A stretch of 64,000 nucleotides of DNA, taken from NCBI GenBank assembly GCA_013396525.1, contig VWYX01000758.1, positions 47,432 to 111,431 of the forward strand, written 5' to 3'. How positions within the stretch are numbered: position 1 is the stretch's first letter; each line of letters opens with the position of its first letter. Shown here one piece after another: positions 12,601-24,305 of the stretch. The position numbers were made by a program, and so were the translations under genes. The notes beneath the pieces are model-generated. The model was not told the origin of the DNA. It saw only the letters and a program-made list of their open reading frames with translations, and made no database searches. This DNA is from Chaetorhynchus papuensis. Lineage: Eukaryota; Chordata; Aves; Passeriformes; Rhipiduridae.

Positions 12601-15600
12601 AGAAGCCAACCTCCTTCACTGCCCTGTAACAGAAATACACAAAAATGCAGTTCATATACATTAATGTGTATGTATATGTGTGAATTCAAAGGTATGTAAT
12701 GCACACATATAAAATTATGTGAATTTGTGTGTGTCCCAGGGCTGCAACACAGCCGTGATTTGGCTCTGCAGCCTCAGAGGGATGTCTTGCTTTAAATAAG
12801 TGACATAATGGTGCTGGCCTCTTTCTGGGCTCAAGACCCACTCGGAAGAGTAAAAGGTCACCTGCAACAACAGCAGAGGCACTAAGTTCTGTATGAGGCA
12901 TTCAGGTTTGAAAGGTGCTTGTTGTCTCCTTTCAGAAGTGCATTTTTTCTTCACATAGAAGCATTGTGCTGACTCCATTTACAGCTTGCCACACTCCAAA
13001 GGCACTCCAGTGCATTGTATCGGGGAACCTATATTTTCCAAAATTGAATTCCCAGAAGTGAAAGAAGGTAGAGGTCTCCAGTGACCTTTTGAAGGCATCC
13101 TAGAGGAAACGACACAGGCAATTTACCTCTGATAATTTGCAGATGAGATACAAAAGGGAGTGGAAGTTGCCACCTGTGTCTAGGATCTGCCTCCTCCACA
13201 AGAGGACTCTGTCTGAAGCTGACTCCCTCTGTGTCCCAAGACTGTAGGAAAAAAGGCAGGTTCAAGGGGGCACATTGCGTGAAAGCTGAGTGCCAGAAGA
13301 ATAGATGGAAGAAGGCCCTCAGGGGATGATGCAAATATTTCACTAAATACCAACACTGTAGAGATACAAACAGACTGATGCTATCAAAACAGACTGTGAT
13401 ATTGACCATAGCTGGAGGGTACATGTGGAGCCTCTTGGAGAAGAGAAGGAGAGAGATCTGGGGGAGGTGAGTGCATAGCAGCACTTTACTCCATAAGTGA
13501 AAAATACCAGGATTGCCATCTTGCAAAGAAGAAAGGGCAAGCCAAGTATTAAATGACTCCCCAAAATAAACTCCAAACCCACCCCTGTACACTGAAATAC
13601 TACTAGGCTGAAATACTACTCGGAAATGGATGCCACCATGAATGAGTTTACTTTGAACACATGGTTCTTGGCAGATATCCTGTTGTCCCTAGCTCATGAG
13701 GAGCTTCCTTTAGGGACCTGTAAGTGCATCTGATTGGGAGCATCAACCTGAGCTGTGGAGGATTCAGCCTCTTTACACATTTAGGTGTTGGCTGATGGCT
13801 GCTGGAAGGAGCTATAGACTTCATGGTTCAAGGTTTTCAGCTCTCCTTGATTGCTCTGAATCAGCCCAATGTAACTGATTTTGTTTGACTTCAGTCCTTC
13901 ACAGCTGGTCTCAAAGCATCTGCTCTCTGTGCTCGCATCTGCAGTGCTGTCTGTAACAATGCCTTTTGGGATTTGTGTGCTGTCATTTTCTGTTGTTTCT
14001 TGCAAATTTCTGCTAATGACAGTGGCTAAGTTTCTCTTGGTGGACCTTTTTTCTTGGTGCATTTTGTTTGCTTGTTTACACTCAGCAGGGATGAAGACAC
14101 AGAAGATGCTCTGAGGCTAGGAGGAAATCCCCACTCTGATGCACAGAATGTGTTTGAATCCAGATTCTTGGCTCAAGTGCCTGTTTCAAATCCATGTAGG
14201 TTTCTCACATACGAGGTGACATTCTGTTTTAACCAAATTAAAGAGACAGGGGAGAGCATAAGATGCACATGCAAATCCCACAGTTGCAAATCTCATGAGT
14301 ACTTCAAATAGAGCTTTTTCTTTAGCTCTTTCCTTAGACACCAGACTTGGATATAGGCTGATACCAGAAGCTTTGTGTGATGAAGGGCAATGAAGTGCAT
14401 TATGGAAAGACCAGTCACCTGAAGCATCCCAAAATCTTGACATAGATCTCAGCTCCTTTTCAAGTACTTAGAGAAGCCTCTGCTTCCCAGTAAATCCCAG
14501 GAGCTTTGAGATTCCTGATGTCTCCAGGAGAAGTCTGGTCTCCTAATGTGTCAGGAAGCACAACAGGAGCAAGGCTGAATTTGGCCACTTCACCATCTGA
14601 AGTGTAACCAAGCAGCCCTGGCTCCTGTAAGCCCACCACACTGTGAGCACCTGCACAGGTATCACCCCTGTGAGCCAGGAACAAAATCATGGAAGGATTT
14701 CAGGCGATGCCTCTTCATATCACATTAGACTACTATGGTTTGGAGTAGTCAAGCAGTGATCCCCCCCCAAAATGCTCCTGCCATCCCAGTGTTAAATTAA
14801 CTCCATTTACGACTGAAGATATATAAGACTCAGGGACCATCGTGGTATCCACAGCACCACAGAAGAAATCTCCCTTCAAAGAGAAGCTATTGTGTAACTA
14901 AGTCAGGGAATAGTCCAAGCACTCTCTAATGGTGGGTGAGTCTTGATGCAATGCTTGCTGTACAGGGATCAGAGGAAAAAAGCATTAGGAGCTCAGGGAA
15001 GCTGGTTTTTATCTTGAACCATGGGTAATTACGTTTATTTTATCTTGTGCAGCTCAAGTTGTCACAGAGTACCTGTTCTTTATCAAAGTCTGACCTTGCC
15101 TGAGTGGCTTTCTGCAAAAGAGTCCCACTGGACAGTGCTGTGCTGCCAAGACAAATAGTTATGTTAGGATTCTTGTCTTCCTTTAATTCCATTCAGCCAC
15201 TACTTGTGCTTATATTATTGCCTAGTGTCAAATGGGCCATAAGAAGGCCCCGTTATGCACAAAATCAAATTCATAACAGAGGACAACTGACCTTACATTT
15301 AAGCCTTTGAATTATCTGCAGTGGGAGTCTGCACCAATGCACTTCTGCACAGAGATGAAAGGAGAAGTAACCTTTTTCACTCATACCAGGAGGCTGCTCA
15401 TCTTCTCCAGAAGGAGCAGCCAGTATTTTCCAAAACATGCAGTGGTTTTGGGCAGTGGCACTCTGGCATCTTTCTTTAAAAAGACCATAATTTTTGGAGA
15501 GTACTCAGCACCTAGCAGCTAAAAATTCATTATCTATTATAGAATTGTCAATTTTAGATCCCAAAATAGAGATCTTTAAAGACCTCTAAGTATCTGAAAA

Positions 15601-15939
15601 TTTTAGTTAGAGGATTCAGCGAACTAAGGACGCTGATGTTTGGTCATATGGTGATCACAGTCTGAAACATCAGGAAGTAGCTTCCTCCGGGAAAATGTTT
15701 TTGCAGGCATTATTTTCTTCCTTGCCTCTTAGTCAAGTGTCAGTGATGTTTTTGGGAAGTGTACAATATCAGACTAGATGGACCATTAGTTAAGGCAATC
15801 ATTTGGTCAGCAGGTAAACAGACAGAGGTTTGTGTTGAGGCTGTGAAATGTAACTCTGTAATGTCTTTCTCATAATGTCAGTACAGCCCGTCCACTTCCA
15901 GTCTCCTTTCTAGTTTTGCAAGATCATGTTGAAAATGGC
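9683..15939. other. Unique non-coding sequence
   Basis: No interspersed repeat or gene is recognised in about 6 kb. A 187-codon minus-strand frame at 13029-13592 shows no domain and is treated as chance. A short 16-bp tandem duplication sits at 13592-13623 and an eight-C run near 14761. Confidence 0.55.
13592..13623 (+). repeat. 16-bp tandem duplication
   Basis: The unit CTGAAATACTACTAGG is immediately followed by a second copy differing at one position (A to C near its end). Confidence 0.9.
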
Positions 15940-16330
15940 ATTTCAGAGCCTCAAAAAATATTTTCTTATGCACCTCACAGCAGCGTCTTTGCAAATGCAA
16001 AGTACTGTATGCCACGCTACATTTATGCACTTCAGGTTTGATAGATGAGGGATGCTAATGGAATGTAAACTATCAAATTAAAAACTTTCATATTAGGGAT
16101 GCCAACAGTGTTTGCTGTACCTAGCAAAGTGAGATGGTGCTTGCAATTTTTCCCTGCTTTCTAATATGATGCAATATGCACATTCTTATATGTCACTTCT
16201 TTAAAAAGGTGCACGTACAATTTTAATGAGGAGGCGTTCCAGAATCACGAGAAACTGAATTAGTTTTACATTGAGCAGGTCCATTATGCAGTCTGCAGAA
16301 ACTGCCAGATTATTACACTTTGCACACAAA
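15940..16330. promoter_or_regulatory. Candidate conserved enhancer-like block
   Basis: This repeat-free stretch carries six ATGCA cores (near 15969, 15995, 16025, 16169, 16176 and 16286). One of them sits in TTTGCAAATGCAAAG, two overlapping POU/octamer-like sites. It also has a TTGCAAT C/EBP-like site and several TTTAAT/TAATG homeodomain-like cores. Dense motif spacing without simple repeats is typical of vertebrate conserved non-coding elements. Conservation was not tested, so the assignment is inference. Confidence 0.25.
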
Positions 16331-19039
16331 CCTCAAGCCTGATATTCCTCTTCCCACCTGTGCCAACTTGCCTCTACTCACACATCACTCATTTCAGTAG
16401 AGATGCTTTGTCCTAGCCCTGCAATAGGATAGAGCATGGCAGGGGAACTGGAACCACCTCTCACATGCAGTGCTCTTTCCTGAATATGACAGGGGCTGCA
16501 GAGGAGTCAGGGGCAGACAAAGTGTGCTGAATGAATCTGAGCCAGACCCTCAGCCCAGGCATACCAGTACCAGCACTCAGCACCTCTCAGCTGAGCCCAT
16601 GCAACCACATCCCCACTGGTGGGGAAACTAGGTAGAAGCAGACCAGGATCAGAAAATGGGTCTCAAGACAGGGCCTGTGGCTGATATCTCAGATATTCAC
16701 CTGCACTGATTTGTAATCCATTTGGAAGGATGTAACCATGGGGAAGGAGGTTGATGATACCTCCACCTGGACCACTTGCCTGCATTCCCTCTCTCATGTT
16801 TTCATACTCTATACAGTTTGCTGGTTGCTTGTCTACTGGAAGGCAAAAGAAGAGAAATAATAAGAGAGGATCTCTTTCAAGAAGTAATTTGCAAAGGATG
16901 CTGAGGACAGAACTGTCTCCAATGGATGTTGGCTCTGTAAAAGATTCCCTAGATTCTAAAAGATTAGATTACTAGGGACTGCAAAGTGGGAAAGGAGGGT
17001 AAAAGCATTAGAAGCGTGGTCAGGCACTTGTTCTTCCAGCTGTTGCTGGTGCAGGTACTGCAGTTCAGTACATCCAGTTGCAAGATTAATAGAACTGTTC
17101 AAATATTTACTCCTATAAAGGTGTTACATGAAATGCTCACTGTAGCCTGCTTGTTTTTCAGCTTGCCAATGTGTGTGTCTGCTTCAACATGGGGTCAGGG
17201 TAGGGAAAGGAAAAAATAAATCCCATACAGTTACTGGTGAATAAATATGGCCACAGCTTCTTATTTCTTAAATGAGGCTGAGAAGCCCTGCAAGGTTTTG
17301 GCAGTACAGGGGAGGAAGTAGGTCAGACCTGGCTTCTTCAGGTGGGTTTTGAAAGAGATATGGTCTTACCATGGGGCTGTTTGTCTGTTCTGTATAAATC
17401 ATAACAAGGAGAGACAGGCTGCTGATGTGAGCTGTGGAAGGGTAGGAAAGAGAGACAGATATAGCTCCCTCTCTCATCTCCCTGAATTTTTAAACATCTG
17501 CTGTGGAAATATGCCCCATGTCTGAAAATATTCTGATCAGTGTAGGAGACAGGCACAGGGACAGACACGCGGTCTGTCATTACCACCAGTCACACTCTCA
17601 CTCTCCTCATCCAATCAAAAACCTGCTTTCTCATCTGAAACACTCCCAGCAAACTGAACAATTTCTTAACTCACTCCCCTGCCTGTGGTGCCCTGAAAAA
17701 ACTCTCCTTACTCTTTCTCTTTTCCTTATCTCAGTTTCCTCCATCTCTTAGAAGCTTAATCACTTCAGTCAGCATCCTAAAACAAACTGGCTTTTTGAAC
17801 CTAACAAGTGGACTTTTTGGAGGCGTTTATTTCAAGGCATAGGTATGGACGGATCAGCACCCACTCTCAGTCTGGCCTGAGGTGCTGGCAGAACAGAGAA
17901 GCAGGAAAATGGCTTCTAAGGGAAAAGACTTCCATGCCAACTTTGTCTAAAAGGGCAATGTAGGTCAGCCCCATTGATGCTGAATGAAGTGCTCCCACTA
18001 ACTCTTCTTGCAATGAGGTAAGGAAGAATGAGCAAGCTTGCTTACTAGACTTGTACTGGTCTCATGCCAGAGCCAAGATCCCCCACATCACATCCAACAA
18101 CACATTTTCATCCAGATCCTTATAAAGCACCAAAAGGTAGGAAAGATAGGCTGCCATATCTGCCTCAGACACATCAGTTTTAGCCCTTCTACGCCCCACA
18201 CTTGCCTCTGGCCAGGGGCTGGACCAAAGCCTGCAGCCCATTTCACATGAGGGGACACGCTGGCCACAAGATGGCCATGGCTTTCTGATCACTGCTGACT
18301 ATCAGCTGTGGACTTATTACTTGCAAAGTGGCCGGCTCTTGTTTTCGACCCTGCTTCATTGCTTTTCCCATTACTGACACACGGCAGTTTATTGCATTTA
18401 TTCTGACTCATCATGCACGACAAAGCAGAGATTTAGGGTGGCATCACACAGCCGTCCTAGGCCATCACTTACATGCTGTGTACAGCAAAAGCCTCCCAGA
18501 GACGGGAAATTGCTTCTGGTGGTTAGAAGCAGCTAGGACGTAAGGGAAAGTGTTTTCATCCTGAATGACTCTGGGGAGCATTTTGGTTCTACTAATGGCT
18601 CCATTTAATAGATAAAGCCACAGACAAACTCAGAGACAGCACAAGAAAGAGGTTTACTTGATAAATCCCCTCCTCTCCCCTGAAATCACAAATGGGAGAT
18701 TTTCCTCACAGCAAGTTTGTTTGACCTGTTGCTTTTTTCCCACATCTTATTTGGCTCTTGCTCAGCCCAACACAGCCAAGGCTAGACAGGCTGCATGGAA
18801 CATCTGAAAATGCAAGGCACGGCCCAATTTGCGTTTTTCCTTATTGAAAGATTTCTGCCCCAATGGAAAAGACAGTGACATCAGGTAGTGTTAATAGGGA
18901 AAGAGGACTTATATTCTCCCTCCTGTCAAGATCTCCTTTCCCAGTTGTATTTTACTGTAGATAGCTACAAAAATAAGACCTGACAGAGGTTTTCCTTCTC
19001 TCCCCAGCACTTTCCTGGGAGACAGGAAAGAGGTCAGGA
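16331..19039. other. Unique non-coding sequence
   Basis: Single-copy sequence, with GC somewhat higher near 16.4-16.7 kb and 18.1-18.3 kb. Antisense frame pairs there carry no domain. A segment ending ATGAG|GTAAGG near 18014 has a donor-like end but no good acceptor. Confidence 0.55.
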
Positions 19040-19530
19040 TTTCAGAATTTCAGGTTGCAGAGGTACTGTAGGATGCTGTCTGCTCCAAGCTCTACTCTTA
19101 GCAGGAAAACTTCAAAGAAAATGCAGGATGCTCAGGGCCTTGTCCACTTGATTTTTTGATGTCTCCAGTGGTGGACATCCACCAATGCTCTGGGCCCTTT
19201 TTTGGTGCTGCACCATCTTCCTGGGGAATTTATTTTTCTTTCTAAAGAGGAAATTTTCTTGCTGTAACTTGCACTCTTTTCTTCCTGTTTGGATATTGTG
19301 CACTTCTGAGAAAGGCCTGGTTCCATCTTCCCTGTATCCTTTTCTAGCCAGGTGAAAAGGGGAAGTAATATCCCCCTTTGCCTTCTCTTTTCCAGGCTGA
19401 ACAAATCCAATCTCTCAGCCTTTTTTATCCTGCACTCCAGCTCCTTGACCTTCTTGGTGGTCGTCCACCCAGAGCATTTTGTTCCATTTTGCTGATGTCT
19501 TGCACTGGAGGGATAAAACTGGACATGGTG
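19040..19530 (-). mobile_element. Old CR1 LINE fragment, minus strand
   Basis: The segment is collinear with CR1 in reverse complement. In order: 'gctcagggccttgtcca', 'gatgtctccagtggtggacatcc', 'ctctgggccc', 'gcctggttccatcttccct', 'ccttctcttttccaggctgaaca', 'ctctcagcc' and 'gtcttgcactgga'. Many substitutions and small indels have broken every ORF2 frame, so it is clearly older than the copy at 6.1 kb. The left end is diffuse. Confidence 0.85.
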
Positions 19531-20911
19531 ATTCTACATGGAGTCTCCCATCCCCTGCCAATGCTACTGCTACACAAGCAAAGCTTCCTGAAGCTACTGG
19601 AGACACCCTTGAAGCCCAAGAAGCAAGGCAATCCAAAATAGATAGGGGAAAGAAAATAACACCCAAGAGCTCACACAGAATGAAGAGGGGGGTTAGAGTT
19701 GGGTGCAGAATTACCATTTGGAAAACACATTATTCATCCTATTTATGTAAGTACAGTAAATCAGTGTAAAGCCAAACAGCCAGGCAATCAGAAAGCTGCA
19801 GAGACCTCTGTGGAGGGCAGAGCAATGACAGCCAATAGCTCTTTAAATAATAATAGTGTTTTTCCTATGGGACTCCCAGTTCATATCACTGCTGTGCTCA
19901 GCATGCAAAGATAAAGTTCCCCATGCCCCACAGAAGGCTCCAATTTCTCAAATAATTGATAGCTGAAGCTCTCCTTGGAGGATCAGGTGGAGGAATTGAA
20001 AAGGAGCATCATAATGATTGCAATTTTCATTCAGCACAAACCTGGTTTGGTTTGCACTCGGATATTAGGTTGATGATGGCTGCACTGAAGCAGCTGTCCT
20101 GAGAAGGAAAGTGAGGACTGACAGCTCAGTTGAGTCCTGGATCTCCCAGCAAACAGCCAGGCCTGCACCTAGGAAAAACTAAGCAAATAGCTCAGGCAAA
20201 ATGACTGTGAAACAGCAAAGATCTTGATTTACTTCAGGGAAAATAATGAATGGACCCCCCATATTGTATTTCATACTCTCAGTCAAGCTGTCTTTAAAAG
20301 GAATGAGGGGAGATGTGGAGGGAGGTGTGGGATGAAAACAGTAATAACACTAATATATGAGTAGATCTTTTTTCCTTCTGTTATAAACAATGCAGCAGAT
20401 TTCAAATCTCAGGCAAAAAAAAAAAAGATACAGCAAATCCCATTATTCTCTTCAAGCTTCCTTATAGATTATGATGGTCTGGGCAGAGGTAGAGTGGTGC
20501 ACAGGGGGAAGGCATCCCCATCTTGGAACAACTAATCCAGAACATAAAAATGCCTTAATGTTAAAAACTATTCTCAGAAGTAGGATCTCTTTGTTTAGTT
20601 GCTGTAGAAGCTTGGGGTCAGCACTGTGCCGCATGAGGAAACACATACAGTGAAAACCAGGATAATTATTTGCTACACCAACTGACAAACTCAAGCAGAG
20701 ATTTTCATTGTTGGTTTTTGTTTTCTTTTGTGGCATTCTTGATTTCTTTTCCAGTGAAAGTGGAAAATATGGTCAGTGGATCCATTACAATCCTAATGCC
20801 AAATGCTTGCCATTTTTAATTGCTCAGGTATTTTAGTAGTGGTCCTCAGGAGTACACAGGCACATGGATGCAAAGAGGTGAGGCAGGCAACAGGATGGAG
20901 GAAAACAGCAC
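19531..20911. other. Unique non-coding sequence
   Basis: Short antisense frames just right of the CR1 copy are not protein-like. A 12-base A run lies at about 20415-20426. Nothing else is recognised. Confidence 0.55.
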
Positions 20912-21040
20912 CGTTTCAGACTCCTGAGGCGGTGAGGTGACTTGTCCAAGGCCATCTGGACATTTGTGTCAGAGGCAGATCCAGAGGACTGGAGCCCTGA
21001 GCCCTCAGTCAGTTTCTTAATCACAAGACCCAGGTTCTTC
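20912..21040 (-). repeat. MIR-like ancient SINE remnant
   Basis: The stretch 'ctgaggcggtgaggtgacttgtccaagg' followed by 'gtcagaggcagatccagaggactggagccc' is collinear with the reverse complement of MIR ('gaggctcagagaggttaagtgacttgcccaaggtcacacagctagtaagtggcagagccgggactagaaccc'). The most conserved MIR core, 'gacttgcccaaggtca', is nearly intact. This predates the bird-mammal split if correct, and may be retained by selection or chance. Confidence 0.5.
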
Positions 21041-22348
21041 CTAAGTTCACAACAAGCTAAGCAGATGCTTTTTCCTTTTTCCAGCCCACATGTAATAAGT
21101 GACAGATGGGGTCACACCCTCCCTGGGATGGTGTCACAGGATGGGAAAAGCACAGAGCCTGCCCAGACACCCTCTGCCCATGCCAGGTCTCAGCCTCTCA
21201 AGCAGGCGACATGGTGAGGACAGAGCAAGACTACGAGGCTGTGGGGGAATGTCTCAGATGCAGACTGGGGAATGTGAAGAGGGAGCTGCTTGAATTGCAG
21301 ATTGAGTGTGTAAGACATGACAGCTTGGCCTTTGAAGCAGACACAGTGCCCGACTGGCAAAGCTGTCACTGCAGTTCAAGCAGACTGCAGGGGTTCACTG
21401 GGTCACACTTTGAAAGAAGGCAAATGCTGCAGGAATTGTTTGCCTGAATATTTTACACTGCAGCTGTGCACGCAATTAAACACACAGATATCTGAGTAAC
21501 ACTTGGCTCAAGCAGTCATGCCTACACATTTAAAGATGTCAGCAATTACAGGTCTGTGCAATGGTGGCACAAGGAGAAGAGAGTTAATCAACATTAGCAG
21601 ACCCACGACTGGGTAAACAGCTATTCCCAATTCCCTTCCACTGCCTCCAGTGCTTCCAAATGCCTATTGTCCAACTGGAAATAATTCAACAGTTGCTAAA
21701 CCTCTATGTTGGCCAAACTAGTTGTTCTCGTTCATCTTTTTATTGGAGGGGCAAGGTGTGTAGGAATGAAACATAATACCTTCTATTAGATCATATTATT
21801 CTTCTCTCCCACTTTCCAAGAAGAAAGAGAGTGCCTTTATGATGAATTGTCATTCACTACTCTCTTCAGATCTCACACACTTCAGAGACTTTCTTGTTGA
21901 ATGAATCCCTGGAAAACAGCACCTCATTCTAGTTGCAGTGGTGCTATTGTTACAGATGACAATGCAGCAGCTGGGTGTGGAGGTTGAGGTCAGGACCCTT
22001 CACTTCTGGAAGAACTGGATGATTGTTAACCAGCCTGAGAAAGAACTTGCACATGTGGGAGGTTGCACCAGCAGCAGGTCTTGTACCACCACTGGGCACA
22101 AAGGTTGGCAGGCAGCATCAGCCTGCATTCATGCCTGTCCATGTTACACAACACCCAGTAGAGTGACCTCAATTTTCCACAAAAAATAGCAATAAAATCC
22201 AATAGAGAGATTTCTGAAGAATTTAGAGGGATTATGAGAAGAACGGCATGCTCCTCTGACCCTTTAGACCTTTACAGCTACAGCATTGCTGTGCATGTTT
22301 TGTCCACTGAAAACTGAGAGGTTGATCTGACTGTCCACTAATTCACAG

Positions 22349-22369
22349 AAAAAGAAAAAAAAAAAAAAG
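22349..22369 (+). repeat. A-rich run
   Basis: An A tract with single G interruptions. On the minus strand it reads as a string of Phe codons inside the long but unconvincing 225-codon frame. Confidence 0.9.
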
Positions 22370-22589
22370 AGATTCACCCAAGAATGTCTCCTGAGTTTCC
22401 ATTTCTTTCTCTGCTTTTCTGGAAAAAGAAACAAAAATAGAAAATGTTTTATTTGTTTGTTTGCTGAAACCATTTGCACAACATTATTTTCCTGGCTAGA
22501 ACCATTGTAAAGCACCTTCAAAGGGCTCCTGGGAAAGGCAGCAGAGGCTGAGCTGTGCCACGCTGCACGGAGTAACTGAAGACACTCAC

Positions 22590-22679
22590 CGCAGGCAAGG
22601 ATTAGGGTACCGAGAGGGGCAGCAAAGTTCCTGGAGGGGCACGTTCCAGGAGGAAGCCAGGGAGTGGGAGCAAAGACTG
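22590..22679 (-). other. Weak candidate minus-strand exon
   Basis: On the minus strand a pyrimidine/AG boundary (ATCACAG) precedes 90 nt that stay open and end in GCCTGCG followed by GTGAGTG, a strong donor. Several CpGs occur in and next to it, unlike the surrounding CpG-poor DNA. The peptide (starting near VFAPTPWLPPG) is Pro-rich and unrecognised. It might be an exon of a lncRNA or of a gene on the minus strand; the acceptor is weak. Confidence 0.12.
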
Positions 22680-24228
22680 CTGTGATTGCTGCTCTAATGA
22701 GCAAGGGGACAAATGTGCTGAAGACAAGAGGCAGCAGGAATCTTCTGACACAGTGGCAAGAGAGAAGCTTCAGCTGAGAAGAGGAATGAGTGTGATTAGG
22801 TTGGTGGGAAGTGAAGGTGAAATTCAATAGGTTCAAGACAATGGAGAGCACACGTAGGTCACTACAGGAAATCAGTGCAGTAGTTGAGAAAAAGCTCTTT
22901 CTCTTTGGGTGCAAATTTCTACCACAGAACAAGCAATGCAACAGGGGGACTGATGGAACTGTTAATACAGTCTGAGCCTTTCTAGACGTCCTTGCCCAGC
23001 TCAGAACCTTTCAGATACCCCCAGCCTCCAAATAATTTCTTCTAAATTTTCACTTATGAATGCAGGAAGTTGACTATAGGAAAGGATGATCTCAGACCAA
23101 TAGTTGTCTATGGTGGCTTATGGAAAAGTGTCACGAGACAGGTGTGCTACTAAAAGAAAGAGAGACAGCAATATCACAAAGCCAAGTGGAATAAACAGCC
23201 AAATACCAAGTGTCTGATGCAGAGAGAGGTTCAATAACAAAAAAGATGATTAGCAGGTGCAGAGGTGTTTTGTACTCAGCAGATGGTTGTCCTGCTTCAG
23301 TGAGAATTCCCATTAGGGCAGAGCAAAGGTTGTGGGCACCCTGTGAGTCATGGCTTTCTGAAACCTGAACGCTTCTTGTCCGCACAAACTTCCCGGACTT
23401 GTCCTCCTGGTCAAGGATATTCTATTGTGACCATTTCCACGTGCTGTCCCGGTCAAAGCTCAGAAGATGAGAATAAAATAAAGGGAAAAACTAAATTTAT
23501 TCAAATGCCAAAAGGCCTTATTGAATTTTTTATTTATTTTTGAGTTTTCTTTTTATTTTGGCTCTGTGTTAGAAGGAATGTCTTTTTCCCCTTTGTCCAG
23601 GCTGGCTTGTCCATCTGCAGAAAGCACCACTAGTGGCTGCAGCTCCCCTCACAGCATTCCAGCTTTAGTTCAGACTCACTGACTGATCAGCAGCTACACA
23701 AAAGTGTTGATTCTCTTTGCCAAAATGGCTCTGTAGGTCAGGCAATCCATGCAGGGAGAATTACATGACAGAACAAGAAGATAGTGCTTTTCAGGATTCC
23801 GGAGGGAACAGGACACCAATAATGTTGTCTGCATGATTAATCCCACCAAAATCCCCTCTTCTAAAGACAGACATGGCTGGTGTGTGAGGATGGGTGAGGG
23901 AGCACCACAGAGTACTTAGAGAAAAAATACTTGAGAAAAAAAACTAGGGAAAGAGTAGATCTGGAGTGAGGAAGGGAAAAGACATCTTCAAACAGACTTA
24001 TTCAGTGTGTGGCATAATTAGAGGGAAAATCAGCCAATAGCACTGGCAGTCTTTCCCATGTTGGTCCTTAGTCCAGGAGTTCACTGCTGCAGCACTGTCT
24101 CACTCCGCAGTCATAGAAAAATACTCTGCATTATTTGAAGAGTGCTTTTACTGGCTCAGCCTGGGAGGAGATTGCTGGGTACTCCAGATGTCACAACTTT
24201 GGCAGTGCTCAGTGCCACAAAGCCCACA

Positions 24229-24305
24229 CCCATAACTTCTTTACAACTCGGTGTCCCCATGCATAAACGGGAAGAGCAGCATCTCCCACAGTGGTGTGAG
24301 AAAAA
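24229..24305 (+). repeat. MIR-like ancient SINE remnant
   Basis: Reading 'cataacttctttacaactcgg', then 'tgtccccatgcataaacggga', then 'cccacagtggtgtgaga', this follows the MIR order 'cttaacctctctgagcctcag / tttcctcatctgtaaaatgggga / ctcacagggttgttgtgagga'. It is diverged but collinear over about 75 bp. Confidence 0.4.

Larger units (their letters stand above)
21041..24228. other. Unique non-coding sequence
   Basis: The longest open frame in the window (225 codons, minus strand, 22264-22941) is here; it has no recognisable domain and runs through a poly-A tract read as Phe codons. A small CpG-bearing patch and splice-like segment at 22590-22679 is listed separately. Confidence 0.5.

Noticed and set aside
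13029..13592. 187-codon minus-strand open frame
   Set aside because: No recognisable motif, no retroelement context, no upstream promoter or downstream poly(A) pattern; consistent with chance.
22264..22941. 225-codon minus-strand open frame, the longest in the window
   Set aside because: Low-complexity Phe/Ser/Leu composition, partly produced by a poly-A tract, with no domain. In an intron-bearing genome a single uninterrupted frame of this length needs other support, and there is none.
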